A stretch of 45,874 bases of DNA, from assembly GCA_030594815.1 (NCBI GenBank), contig JAUVEN010000007.1, forward strand, positions 1 to 45,874, read 5' to 3'. Source of the stretch: Gammaproteobacteria bacterium. GTDB taxonomy: Bacteria > Pseudomonadota > Gammaproteobacteria > UBA6429 > Thiohalophilaceae. Of the stretch, positions 29,819 through 38,165 are shown in pieces. Position numbers and translations under genes: made by a program. A model generated the notes under the pieces. That model was not told where the DNA came from. It did no database searches and worked only from the letters and a program-made list of their open reading frames with translations. Every line of letters starts with the position of its first letter. Positions within the stretch are counted from its first letter, which is position 1.

Positions 29819-30883
29819 ATGTCAGAATTAAAAAACGATCGCTTCCTACGCGCCTTATTAAAAGAACCCGTCGATATGACACCTGTGTGGATGATGCGCC
29901 AGGCTGGCCGTTATCTTCCTGAATATAAAGCCACTCGTGCAAAAGCGGGTGACTTTATGACTTTATGTAAAACACCAGAGCTTGCGACTGAAGTAACCAT
30001 GCAACCTCTTGATCGTTTCCCTCTTGATGCAGCTATTCTCTTTTCAGATATTCTCACCATTCCAGATGCTATGGGTTTAGGTTTATATTTCTCTGAAGGT
30101 GAAGGTCCGCGTTTTGAACGCCCACTTCGCACTAAAGCAGATATCGATAAACTCTTCACTCCTGCAATGGATGAAGAACTCGGTTATGTTATGGCAGCAG
30201 TGAGTATGATTCGTCGTGAACTCGATGGACGTGTACCTTTAATCGGTTTCACCGGTAGTCCATGGACACTTGCAACCTACATGGTTGAAGGTAGCAGCTC
30301 TAAAGAATATGCCAAGGTAAAGGGCATGTTATATGATCAACCTAAATTGATGCATCAATTGTTAGATAAACTTGCTGACACCATTATTGAATATCTTAAT
30401 GCTCAAATTGAGCATGGTGCTCAAGCCGTTATGATTTTTGACACCTGGGGTGGAGTATTAACGACTCGTGACTACAAAGAATTTTCTTTACGTTACATGC
30501 AAAAAATTATTGATGGCGTGAAACGTGACAATGATGGACGTAAGGTTCCCGTTGTTATGTTTACTAAAGGTGGTTGTCAATGGTTAGAAGCCCAGGCTGA
30601 AACCGGTGCAGACGCTTTAGGTTTAGACTGGACATTAGATATCGGCAGGGCGCGTGAACGAGTCGGCGATAAAGTGGCTCTACAAGGCAATATGGATCCT
30701 TGTGTTCTGTATGCTTCACCTGAACGTATTAAAGAAGAAGTCGCATCCATCCTTAAAAGTTATGGCAAGGGTTCAGGCCATGTATTTAACTTAGGTCACG
30801 GCATTCATCAATTTGTTGATCCGGAACATGCCAAAGCCTTTATTGAAGCCGTGCATGAACTTAGTCCGGAATATCATAAATAA
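29819..30883 (+). CDS. hemE: Uroporphyrinogen III decarboxylase
   Basis: Decarboxylates the four acetate side chains of uroporphyrinogen III to give coproporphyrinogen III in haem synthesis. The start at 29819 gives 354 residues, the same as E. coli HemE. The active-site segment [12 protein letters not shown] carries Arg27 and Arg31; [27 protein letters not shown] and the C-terminal [15 protein letters not shown] (with its conserved His) are intact. A longer frame from 29756 would only translate the right arm of element B ([12 protein letters not shown]) and is rejected. No purine-rich ribosome site lies in the 20 bases before the ATG. Confidence 0.96.
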   Translation: MSELKNDRFLRALLKEPVDMTPVWMMRQAGRYLPEYKATRAKAGDFMTLCKTPELATEVTMQPLDRFPLDAAILFSDILTIPDAMGLGLYFSEGEGPRFERPLRTKADIDKLFTPAMDEELGYVMAAVSMIRRELDGRVPLIGFTGSPWTLATYMVEGSSSKEYAKVKGMLYDQPKLMHQLLDKLADTIIEYLNAQIEHGAQAVMIFDTWGGVLTTRDYKEFSLRYMQKIIDGVKRDNDGRKVPVVMFTKGGCQWLEAQAETGADALGLDWTLDIGRARERVGDKVALQGNMDPCVLYASPERIKEEVASILKSYGKGSGHVFNLGHGIHQFVDPEHAKAFIEAVHELSPEYHK

Positions 30884-30891
30884 AGTTTACT

Positions 30892-30972
30892 AACCACTGG
30901 GTACACAGGGAACACGGGGAACACGGGGAAGTATTTATTTAAACCCCCGTGAACCCCGTGTTCCCAGTGGTT
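30892..30972. repeat. Inverted-repeat element C (9-nt-unit arms, CGGGG flavour)
   Basis: Left arm 30892-30928 reads AACCACTGGG then TACACAGGG, AACACGGGG and AACACGGGG. The right arm (30945-30972, read on the other strand) is AACCACTGGG, AACACGGGG, TTCACGGGG. The arms share the outer 10 bp, and the right arm is one 9-nt unit shorter. The loop is about 16 nt. It lies between the convergent genes hemE and 30983-31804 and could act as a two-way terminator, although it has no T tract. Confidence 0.83.
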
Positions 30973-30982
30973 CAATCTCTTA

Positions 30983-31804
30983 TCATTCAAACGGTGCAAC
31001 CAGCTTTCTCACTACATCATACTCTGCGTCGCTAGTTGCAGAAAAACCATCATATTTTTTATCAATCGCTTTTATTACTTTTAAATGTTCTGGATTATTT
31101 TTATCTAAAGATAAAAAGATCTGCTTTAATTTTTTCAACATCTCTTTGCTCACATTTTTGCTTGCAACAATATTATATGGTGGCAATGCTGGTGAAGAAT
31201 GTAAGATTCTGAGCCCTTTACCTTGCCATTTATAAGCCATGGTATCTTTTAAAATACCGGCATCAAAATCATTATTCATTACAGCACGTGCGATATTGTC
31301 ATAGTGACCAATAAAACGATATTCCTTAAATTGATTTAATTTTATACCTGCACCAACGACAGTGGCACGCTGTAACAATGCACGTTCGTCACCAAAAGCA
31401 AAACTTTTCCCAACCAGCTCCTGAACAGTTTTAATTGGACTATTTTCTTTCACCACAATAACCAGTTTAAAGCTCGCTTTTCCCTTAGTCACCGTTTTCA
31501 CTATTAATTGAGCATTTCCTTTTTCGTGAGCTCGTAAATAAGCAACTGGCGTTAAGTATGAAATATCTACTGTCCCTTTAGCTGCTTCATCAATAGCTGC
31601 TCCCATATTAGGTGAGAGTTTCAAGGCAACATTTCTATTTAATCTTTTACTTAAATATTTTGTTAACGGCTTAAGTCTCTTATGCATAACAGCCGGAATA
31701 TCCATTGCAACAGACCCAAAAGTTAAGCCTTCATCTGCCATAGAATTAATTGAATAAAATGATATTACAAAAAACATTAAATAATGACTAAAATATTTCA
31801 CCAT
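30983..31804 (-). CDS. PhnD-like periplasmic phosphate/phosphonate-type substrate-binding protein
   Basis: The 273 residues have a signal peptide (cleavage probably after INSMA) and a type-2 periplasmic binding fold of the PhnD family: LTFGSVAMDIPAVMHKRLKPL at the start, LSPNMGAAIDEAAKGTVDISYLTPVAYLRA, and GKSFAFGDERALLQRATV. No ABC permease or ATPase lies nearby, so it is an orphan. Orphan relatives serve as sensory inputs to histidine kinases or cyclases, or act with unlinked transporters. A consensus promoter overlapping a palindrome precedes it. The ligand cannot be read from the sequence. It is divergent from the DUF2797 gene. Confidence 0.78.
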   Translation of the reverse strand: MVKYFSHYLMFFVISFYSINSMADEGLTFGSVAMDIPAVMHKRLKPLTKYLSKRLNRNVALKLSPNMGAAIDEAAKGTVDISYLTPVAYLRAHEKGNAQLIVKTVTKGKASFKLVIVVKENSPIKTVQELVGKSFAFGDERALLQRATVVGAGIKLNQFKEYRFIGHYDNIARAVMNNDFDAGILKDTMAYKWQGKGLRILHSSPALPPYNIVASKNVSKEMLKKLKQIFLSLDKNNPEHLKVIKAIDKKYDGFSATSDAEYDVVRKLVAPFE

Positions 31805-31843
31805 ACAATCCTCTCACCCTCTAAATTTAAATTTATGCCATAA

Positions 31844-31873
31844 CACATATAATATGTGACACCACCTTGTCAA
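31844..31873 (-). promoter_or_regulatory. Promoter with overlapping palindromic operator for the PhnD-like gene
   Basis: On the minus strand a perfect -35 TTGACA (31868-31873) is 16 bp from TATATG (31846-31851). The perfect 15-bp palindrome CACATATAATATGTG (31844-31858) covers that -10, so a bound dimer would block the promoter. The rest of the 266-bp divergent gap (31805-32070) is AT-rich, with no other clear element. Confidence 0.5.
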
Positions 31874-32070
31874 TGGTCCTTACCGCCACACCTTATATAT
31901 ATCGGCCCAAAGATAATAATTTTTAACTCATCTCACAAAAAATGTTCAAATAACGCGCATATTTCTTGTACTTTTAGTTAATTTTTAATTTTTTCGCTAT
32001 TTGTACACCTTTCTGAACAATCAATAATTATTTAATCGCACCAACTCAATGATTATGAGAAAATACGTCC

Positions 32071-32901
32071 ATGAAAAAATCAGGCCACTTAAACAAAATG
32101 GTGACGTCTCTTAATGTAGATGGCTCCTCTCCCGTTCAATATCAGCTTCCTTTAGACGATGATCTCATTGATTTAAATCCGTATATCGGAAAAACAATCA
32201 AACTCACATACTCAGGTGAAATTCATTGTGTTGAATGCGGGCGTAAAACGAAGAAAAACTACAATCAAGGTTTTTGTTATCCCTGTTTTCAATCTCTGGC
32301 TAAATGTGACATGTGTATCATGAAGCCTGAGACTTGTCACTTCTATGAGGGTACATGTCGTGAACCTCAATGGGGAGAGGAATTTTGCTTTCAGGATCAT
32401 TATGTCTATTTGGCTAATTCATCGGGCATTAAAGTTGGAATTACCCGCGGCACCCAAATTCCTACACGCTGGATTGATCAAGGTGCAAGTGAAGCATTAC
32501 CTATCTTTAAAGTTTCAAATCGACTGTTATCAGGGAAAGTGGAAATGGCGATCAAAAATCACGTTTCTGATCGTACCGACTGGCGCAAAATGCTTAAAGG
32601 TTCACCCGAGCATGTTGAATTAGCAGCAAAGAGAGATGAGCTAATTAAAGCAGCAGAAAAAGAACTAAAGGAAATTGAGAAAGAGTTTGGTAAATCTGAA
32701 ATTGAATTGCTGGATGAAAAACAAATCAGTATTAGCTTTCCTGTTGAAAATTATCCTGAAAAAGTTAAGTCACTAAACTTTGATAAGACGCCAGAGATAG
32801 AAGGTGTGCTTCAGGGTATTAAAGGCCAATACCTGATATTAGATATTGGCGTCCTTAATATTCGTAAGTTTGGTGGTTATCTTGTTGAGTTTTCAGCATA
32901 A
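32071..32901 (+). CDS. DUF2797 family zinc-binding protein
   Basis: A 276-residue cytoplasmic protein. The first third carries a dense cysteine cluster, with CVEC (53-56), CYPC (69-72), CDMC (79-82), Cys89, Cys96 and Cys106, enough for two zinc sites. The next segment VYLANSSGIKVGITRG...RWIDQGA (about 112-139) recalls the beta-strand pair and following Arg/Trp of GIY-YIG-like folds. A charged coiled coil (about 185-215) and a beta-rich C-terminus (GVLQGIKGQYLILDIGVLNIRKFGGYLVEF) follow. The whole matches DUF2797 as I recall it, of unknown function. It stands alone, divergent from the PhnD-like gene and convergent with the outer-membrane protein gene. Confidence 0.72.
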   Translation: MKKSGHLNKMVTSLNVDGSSPVQYQLPLDDDLIDLNPYIGKTIKLTYSGEIHCVECGRKTKKNYNQGFCYPCFQSLAKCDMCIMKPETCHFYEGTCREPQWGEEFCFQDHYVYLANSSGIKVGITRGTQIPTRWIDQGASEALPIFKVSNRLLSGKVEMAIKNHVSDRTDWRKMLKGSPEHVELAAKRDELIKAAEKELKEIEKEFGKSEIELLDEKQISISFPVENYPEKVKSLNFDKTPEIEGVLQGIKGQYLILDIGVLNIRKFGGYLVEFSA

Positions 32902-32910
32902 AATATCAAA

Positions 32911-33070
32911 TTGGCCACGAAGAACACCAGGAAGATCAATAAATAACTACTAGATTCACAAGGAAAACTAATTTTTTTACTCTAATCTTTTATATAACCA
33001 AAATATTACTAAAGTATGCCCTGAACAACTCTGCGATTTACCTTTGTGTTCTTCGTGCTCTTGGTGGCTA
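32911..33070. repeat. Inverted-repeat element A3 (9-nt-unit arms)
   Basis: The left arm (32911-32934) reads GGCCACGAAG then AACACCAGG. The right arm (33041-33070, other strand) reads TAGCCACCAAG, AGCACGAAG, AACACAAAGG. The right arm's outer end TAGCCACCAAG repeats that of element A1. The arms align when one extra 9-nt unit is allowed on the right. It fills the gap between the convergent DUF2797 and outer-membrane protein genes. Confidence 0.78.
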
Positions 33071-33081
33071 ATATTTCTATG

Positions 33082-34272
33082 TTAAAAATAATACGCTAGC
33101 TCAACTTGGACAAAATCATCCTGGCGGAATGATGAAAGAAGAAGATCGCTTGTAGATATACCCTTAAATAAACGCGCCTCGATGGTTAACTTCAAACTCT
33201 CAGCAATACGACGGCTTGCTTCAACACTGTACAAACGAGAGCTATCATCTCGATCAGCAATTACACCTACCAGCACACTTGTATCGCTCTCATCATTTTT
33301 GGTCCAGCGTAGTCCCAGCATGAGATCATCTTCAAAGGGTGTTGTTGCTTTTGAATTTCGATCATCATATAAATATTCCGCCACTAAGCCGATATCAGAA
33401 GCACTCTCAAACACACCATAAAAAGTATATTCAAAACCTGCTGTTGCAGCTATATAGTTTGCATTCTCAGCTTTAATCTTGCGGTTAATCACTTCTATTT
33501 TCCATAACCAGGCGTCTTTTGTCGCTTGTAAATCAAGGCCTGTTTGCTGCATTAAATTATAAACAGGTCTTAATACAGGGTTGCTACTCGCATCAACCCC
33601 GGTAACAAAGGAAGGATCACGGCTGGTGCCGTCAAAATAACTTAAGCCAGCATCCCAATCACCTAGATTATGTGACCAGCGAGCTGCAAAATCGATATGA
33701 TTTTCTTTATCGCTTGATTCATAAACAGGGTTACTCGTATCGACATAAAAGGCCGTACGCAAACGCCCATTCACTCCAGGGAAAGTACGCTCCCTGAAAT
33801 ATGGAAGAATAAACAAATCAACCGTACCCCAATCATTGATCAAGGCATAATTAATCATCGGCTGGCCCAACTTATCTTCGCCATCCATATTTTCAACTAA
33901 ATCTGTTTGATTAATAACATCAACAAGATGTTGCGATTCAGAGACACCCCAATAGACTTTACGTAAACCCACTCTTAATTCAGATTCTTTAAAAACTTTT
34001 AACCAGCTAAGTTCGCGAATATCAGAATGTGTGCGTTTCTCATCATGCTGATCCCAACGAGCGAAAGGAACAAAAGTAAAACTCTGTTTTCCTCCATCCC
34101 ACTCATGGAACCACTCTGGCTGAATCGAAACCGAGCCATATTCATTATATTGAGATGAATTTAAAGCATCTTGACTAAAATATTTAGCCTCAAATGAAAT
34201 ATTACCCGACCACTCATTTGCCCACAAAGAACTGGAACAAATGAGTAATGTCATCGTTAAAAGTTTATTCAT
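33082..34272 (-). CDS. Predicted outer-membrane beta-barrel protein
   Basis: The 396 residues begin with a signal peptide (cleavage after SSSLWA) and consist of alternating amphipathic strands with many aromatic girdle residues. They end in VQVELAYYF, whose C-terminal Phe fits the beta-barrel assembly signal. The pattern (EAKYFSQDA, SIQPEWFHEWDGG, ELRVGLRKVYWG) resembles DUF1302-type or porin-like proteins found with RND/MMPL pumps, but I cannot fix the family. It is the last gene of a leftward operon, 25 bp after the LolA-like gene and downstream of the RND transporter and TetR genes. A role as the outer-membrane acceptor or pore for the pump's cargo is inferred from context. Confidence 0.7.
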   Translation of the reverse strand: MNKLLTMTLLICSSSLWANEWSGNISFEAKYFSQDALNSSQYNEYGSVSIQPEWFHEWDGGKQSFTFVPFARWDQHDEKRTHSDIRELSWLKVFKESELRVGLRKVYWGVSESQHLVDVINQTDLVENMDGEDKLGQPMINYALINDWGTVDLFILPYFRERTFPGVNGRLRTAFYVDTSNPVYESSDKENHIDFAARWSHNLGDWDAGLSYFDGTSRDPSFVTGVDASSNPVLRPVYNLMQQTGLDLQATKDAWLWKIEVINRKIKAENANYIAATAGFEYTFYGVFESASDIGLVAEYLYDDRNSKATTPFEDDLMLGLRWTKNDESDTSVLVGVIADRDDSSRLYSVEASRRIAESLKLTIEARLFKGISTSDLLLSSFRQDDFVQVELAYYF

Positions 34273-34297
34273 ACTAAAATCCTGTGCAATCTAAAAC

Positions 34298-35086
34298 CTA
34301 GCGCGCTCGCTTCAGACTGTTACGATCAAAGTCACGTTTACTAAATCCATTTTTAAATTTATAAGACTTCCATAACAAAGTAGTACTTTTTCCCGTTTGG
34401 TGATTAACCATTTCTAAACGTGCTGGACGCCAATATTTGTTTAAATACTGTTTATAATCATGTTGCGTTAATGTTTTTAACAAGCTCTTTTTACGATCAT
34501 AAAATTCAATTTTAAGCGGTTGATACATTTCTTTATCGATCCAGGCAATTTGTTTTGTATAACCTGATTTTTTATACTGAGGAATACGTTCAATCACAAA
34601 TACATCACGCCCATCAAACTTGTCATCTTTAATAAACTTATATTTATACTTGGCCACTTCCTGAGATGAAATATCTTCATAAGAAAACTCACTTCCCATA
34701 AATGGTCCTGATTTATTAGATGAAGAAATACGTTTAACACGTTTTAAGGCCGGCAAATATAACCATTGCTCATCCGCTTTAAGTGTATGAGTAAAACTTA
34801 AAAATGCTGTTCCTTTTACATCTCTTGGTGTATCAAAAATTGTTAATGATTTATCACCATCACCTTTAACTTCCAAAGCCTTACCTCTTATCTCACGCGT
34901 ACTTTCTGCACCCTGGCTATTGCGTAAAATCATTTTTGATGTGGTTGCCTGATCAGTCCAACCTTGATCACGTTTGTCCGCTTCAACGGCAATAGCAAGC
35001 CCTTTTTCTTCAGCGGTTTCTGCTAAAGCTGCGCCGGCTAAAGATGAAAAAGCAACTAGACTAAATAATAAAATTATTCCTTTCAT
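34298..35086 (-). CDS. LolA-like outer-membrane lipoprotein-sorting family protein
   Basis: The 262 residues have a signal peptide (cleavage near GAALA) and a mature part typical of the LolA-like periplasmic carrier family: KALEVKGDGDKSLTIFDTPRDVKGTAFLSF, EQWLYLPALKRVKRISSSNKSGPFMGSEFSYEDI, then strands around YTKQIAWIDKEMYQPLKIEFYDRK. This family has an open half-barrel that holds a lipid-like ligand. Its start overlaps the RND transporter stop by 4 bases (ATGA), so the two are translationally coupled. It probably ferries the RND cargo across the periplasm. It is not the general LolA of the Lol pathway, which is shorter and found elsewhere. Confidence 0.8.
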   Translation of the reverse strand: MKGIILLFSLVAFSSLAGAALAETAEEKGLAIAVEADKRDQGWTDQATTSKMILRNSQGAESTREIRGKALEVKGDGDKSLTIFDTPRDVKGTAFLSFTHTLKADEQWLYLPALKRVKRISSSNKSGPFMGSEFSYEDISSQEVAKYKYKFIKDDKFDGRDVFVIERIPQYKKSGYTKQIAWIDKEMYQPLKIEFYDRKKSLLKTLTQHDYKQYLNKYWRPARLEMVNHQTGKSTTLLWKSYKFKNGFSKRDFDRNSLKRAR

Positions 35087-37377
35087 GATTTTTTCTCCAA
35101 TTTCATTAATAACGGTGGCAAAAAGAAGAAATCTGCCATCAATGCGAATGTAATAACGATTGCGGTTAATAAACCCATGCCTGAGTTAAGTTCAAAATGT
35201 GATTGTGCCAATACCATAAAGCCTGCCACAAGAACAATTGAGGTCGTAATCAATGCTCTACCTACATGGGTAAATGCATATCGGACTGCATTTTCTGCAC
35301 TATAACCATACTCACGTTTTGCACGAAGATACTTACTTAAAAAATGCACGGTATCATCTACTACAATACCTAAGGTCATCGTGCTTACAATGGATAATGC
35401 TAAACCAACTTCACCAATAAAGATGCCCCATAATCCAAAGCCCATTGCTGCCGGAACAAGGTTAGGCACCATACTGATTAAACCTGTTTTAAACGAACGA
35501 AAGGCTATTATCAAAATAACTGAAATCAAGATTAAGGCTAAGGTTGTTCCCAGTAACATACTATTTATATTTCTCTGACCGATATGAGCAAACATAACAG
35601 TAGGCCCTGTTCCATCTGCCGCTTTAATGTATTTAGCATTTTTGGCTATCCACGCTTGCGCTCTTTTTTCCAGCTCAATAATTTCATTACTTGACATCGT
35701 CTTAATAGAAACTGTCATACGCAATGCTGATTTATCAATATTAATCTGGTTATTAAGATCTAAACCATAAGGTAACGACATTTCATACATTAATAAATAT
35801 TGTGCCGCCAGGTTTCTCTCGTCGGGAATTTTCATCCATTGTTTATCATCGCCATGCATATTTTTATTAAGGCGTTTAATAACCTCTGTGTAAATATTGA
35901 CATGTCGTGTTTCTGCTTGCTCACGATACCAGTTTGCAAAACTTTCAACTTCATTTAAGTAACCCGGTTCACTGATACCACCTTCTTCTCCACTCTCAAG
36001 AGAATAATCAATAATATAAAGTCCGGTTAAATTTTTATCGATGTAATCTGAATCAACCCTGAATTGAATGGTTTCATCAAAATAATGTACAAAAACATCG
36101 TTTAATTCATTTTTAGGGACAAAGACAACAAGCGTAAGAATAAGAGCACCCATACCCCAGATAAGTTTCTTTTGTCTCTTAACAACAAAATCGCCCAGCT
36201 TGAGCATTAGCTTATCTTCATCATCTACTTTTGCTTTTACCCTTACTGGCAAAACAGAAATCAAAGCAGGTAAAAAAGTAACCGAAAGGAAAAATGAAGC
36301 GACCACACCCATGGCAACAAAATTACCTAAATGCTGAAAGGGTGGAACCTCTGAAAAGTTCATGGTTAAAAAACCCACCATGGTTGTTGCACTTGCAAGA
36401 AACACCGGTTGTAAATTAATTCTTAATGCTTCTATTAATGCATCATTCTTTGCTGTTCCCTTTCTCATTTCATGAATAAAGGTGGTAAGAACATGCACCG
36501 AGTTTGCTATGGCAACGGTTAAGATTATTGTTGTCGATGAGACCGAAGGTCCGGTTAAGGGGAGACCAATGTACCCCCCTAAACCCATGCCCACTAATAT
36601 CGACATAAAGATAACGAGAATAATTCCAAAGGTGGTCGAAAAACTCTTGAGCAAAAGTAATAACATGACAAACATAACAGCAAAACTAATAGGGACTAGT
36701 CCTGCCATATCACCCTGCGCGCTTTCAGCAAATGCATTATTCATTGGCACCATGCCAGATAAACGGACATCTAAGTTAGGCGCTAAGACTCGAATTTCTT
36801 CTGCAAGTTTTCGTGAGAAAGCTACAACTTCAGGCACTTCTTTTGTTTGATCAATATTAGGTAAGGAAATTAATGCTGATACAGAAGTCACATGACCAGA
36901 GGGTGAAACCAAGCGTTGCTTAAGTAAAGGCTCATTAACTGCTACGTTTTTGATTTTTTTAATTTCTGCAGGACTTAAATTTTCTGCATCGCTTATCAAG
37001 TCTTCAACAATTAAATCATCACCCTCGGCATAGGTATATTGAAAATTTGAAATTGAATCAACACGAGTAGAATAAGGGATTTGCCACGCCTTCTCGGTTA
37101 ATGTTTCTACAACCTTTAAGGTTTCATTAGTAAAAACATCTCCGTCTTTAGGTGTTAATACAAAAAGAACATTGTCATTTTTGCTGTAGGTTTTTTCTAA
37201 CTTATCAAATGCTTGTAACTGAGGATTATCTCCACTAAAAAATACGCGGTAATCTGCTTTAAAAACTAAAAAACGACCACCACTTGCTGCAGCAAACACC
37301 AGAACAAAGGATAATAATATAATCAACCAACGGTATTTTATTACCCATGGTCCAATCTTTGATTCCATATCCTGCAT
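35083..37377 (-). CDS. RND superfamily MMPL-type transporter
   Basis: A 764-residue inner-membrane transporter of the RND/MMPL/HpnN class. It has a first membrane helix (about 16-34), a large periplasmic loop (DYRVFFSGDNPQLQAFDKLEKTYSKNDNVLFVL) and a five-helix block (TIILTVAIANSVHVLTTFIHEMRKG). A second periplasmic loop and a second block follow, with the proton-relay-like Asp pair V-D674-D675-TVHF. Half-size proteins of this type move hydrophobic molecules (hopanoids, aryl polyenes, mycolate lipids) rather than act as three-part drug pumps, and no membrane-fusion protein is nearby. AAGGAG precedes the ATG by 7 bases. It is 47 bp after tetR and overlaps the LolA-like gene. Confidence 0.88.
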   Translation of the reverse strand: MQDMESKIGPWVIKYRWLIILLSFVLVFAAASGGRFLVFKADYRVFFSGDNPQLQAFDKLEKTYSKNDNVLFVLTPKDGDVFTNETLKVVETLTEKAWQIPYSTRVDSISNFQYTYAEGDDLIVEDLISDAENLSPAEIKKIKNVAVNEPLLKQRLVSPSGHVTSVSALISLPNIDQTKEVPEVVAFSRKLAEEIRVLAPNLDVRLSGMVPMNNAFAESAQGDMAGLVPISFAVMFVMLLLLLKSFSTTFGIILVIFMSILVGMGLGGYIGLPLTGPSVSSTTIILTVAIANSVHVLTTFIHEMRKGTAKNDALIEALRINLQPVFLASATTMVGFLTMNFSEVPPFQHLGNFVAMGVVASFFLSVTFLPALISVLPVRVKAKVDDEDKLMLKLGDFVVKRQKKLIWGMGALILTLVVFVPKNELNDVFVHYFDETIQFRVDSDYIDKNLTGLYIIDYSLESGEEGGISEPGYLNEVESFANWYREQAETRHVNIYTEVIKRLNKNMHGDDKQWMKIPDERNLAAQYLLMYEMSLPYGLDLNNQINIDKSALRMTVSIKTMSSNEIIELEKRAQAWIAKNAKYIKAADGTGPTVMFAHIGQRNINSMLLGTTLALILISVILIIAFRSFKTGLISMVPNLVPAAMGFGLWGIFIGEVGLALSIVSTMTLGIVVDDTVHFLSKYLRAKREYGYSAENAVRYAFTHVGRALITTSIVLVAGFMVLAQSHFELNSGMGLLTAIVITFALMADFFFLPPLLMKLEKKS

Positions 37378-37424
37378 GATCTTTCTCCTTTAAATTATCA
37401 ATATCGATAAAATAAAATTATTAT

Positions 37425-38009
37425 TTAATTATTTTTAACTAAACCATTAAGAATTAAACTAACCACACCTTTTGCTAAACGCTCAAGCTCTTCGAAAGGA
37501 TACATAGCAATAAAAAAAGGTGAAGAAAACTTTACAATTGCAGCTAAGACATACGGTGACATTTCATCAATATCATCCACAGCAAACTCGCCGCTCCCAC
37601 ATCCTTGTCGTAAAATTGTGGCAATAAATGCTTTATCACTATCAACTTGGAACTGGATCAAATCAGGTCGTTTTTTAATAATGACATCAACTAATTCAGA
37701 CAATTTTGGTTCGTTGCTAAACTGACCATGTCCATATTCCAGCATTCCAAGGACAAAAATTTCTAAGCGTTCAGCTTCGGATATTCCAGTTCGTTTTACA
37801 ATTTCAGAAAGAATCGCTCCACGATTGCCAAAACAGCGATCCGCCATTGCTGAACCAATCGCCAATTTATTTTCATAAAAACGATATAAATTAGCGGTAG
37901 ACATATCAGTATCTGATGCTATTTCTGCCATTGTCGTTTTGCCAAATCCATATGTTCTAAAACGCGCTTCTGCGGCATCTAAAATTTGTGTACTAATTTC
38001 TTCTGTCAT
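37425..38009 (-). CDS. TetR family transcriptional regulator
   Basis: The 194 residues have an N-terminal helix-turn-helix typical of TetR proteins (ILDAAEARFRTYGFGKTTMAEIASDTDMSTANLYRFYENKLAIGSAM, about residues 9-55). A helical ligand-binding domain follows, including LSELVDVIIKKRPDLIQFQ. It is the first gene of the RND/LolA-like/barrel operon and almost certainly controls it. A sigma-70 promoter with TATTCAT and ATGAATA repeats lies upstream, in line with autorepression. The inducer is unknown; by context it would be a hydrophobic molecule or fatty-acid-like cargo. Confidence 0.87.
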   Translation of the reverse strand: MTEEISTQILDAAEARFRTYGFGKTTMAEIASDTDMSTANLYRFYENKLAIGSAMADRCFGNRGAILSEIVKRTGISEAERLEIFVLGMLEYGHGQFSNEPKLSELVDVIIKKRPDLIQFQVDSDKAFIATILRQGCGSGEFAVDDIDEMSPYVLAAIVKFSSPFFIAMYPFEELERLAKGVVSLILNGLVKNN

Positions 38010-38073
38010 GATTCTCTTCCATGTTTAGCCTGGTTTAACTCGATAGAACAAGATCGTGTAAATCTTGGCTGTA

Positions 38074-38102
38074 TTTATAGCTCATGAATACTGAACAATC
38101 AA
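38074..38102 (-). promoter_or_regulatory. Predicted sigma-70 promoter of the tetR-RND operon
   Basis: On the minus strand TTGATT (38097-38102) is separated by exactly 17 bp from TATAAA (38074-38079). The tetR ATG is about 65 bp further on. Confidence 0.62.
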
Positions 38103-38137
38103 TTTAATATTCATTATTCACTAAATTATATTCATTA
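38084..38137. promoter_or_regulatory. Candidate TetR operator: TATTCAT repeats
   Basis: ATATTCATTA occurs twice, at 38107-38116 and 38128-38137, 21 bp apart (two helical turns). The inverted form ATGAATA lies at 38084-38090 inside the promoter spacer. The set overlaps or directly flanks the -35, a sensible place for an autorepressing TetR dimer pair. Binding by this regulator is inference. Confidence 0.45.
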
Positions 38138-38165
38138 ATCACATATAAAACATAGAGTTATAAAA

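Noticed and set aside
30892-30972. Classical Rho-independent terminator
   Set aside because: The stem is strong, but neither strand has a T tract directly after it.
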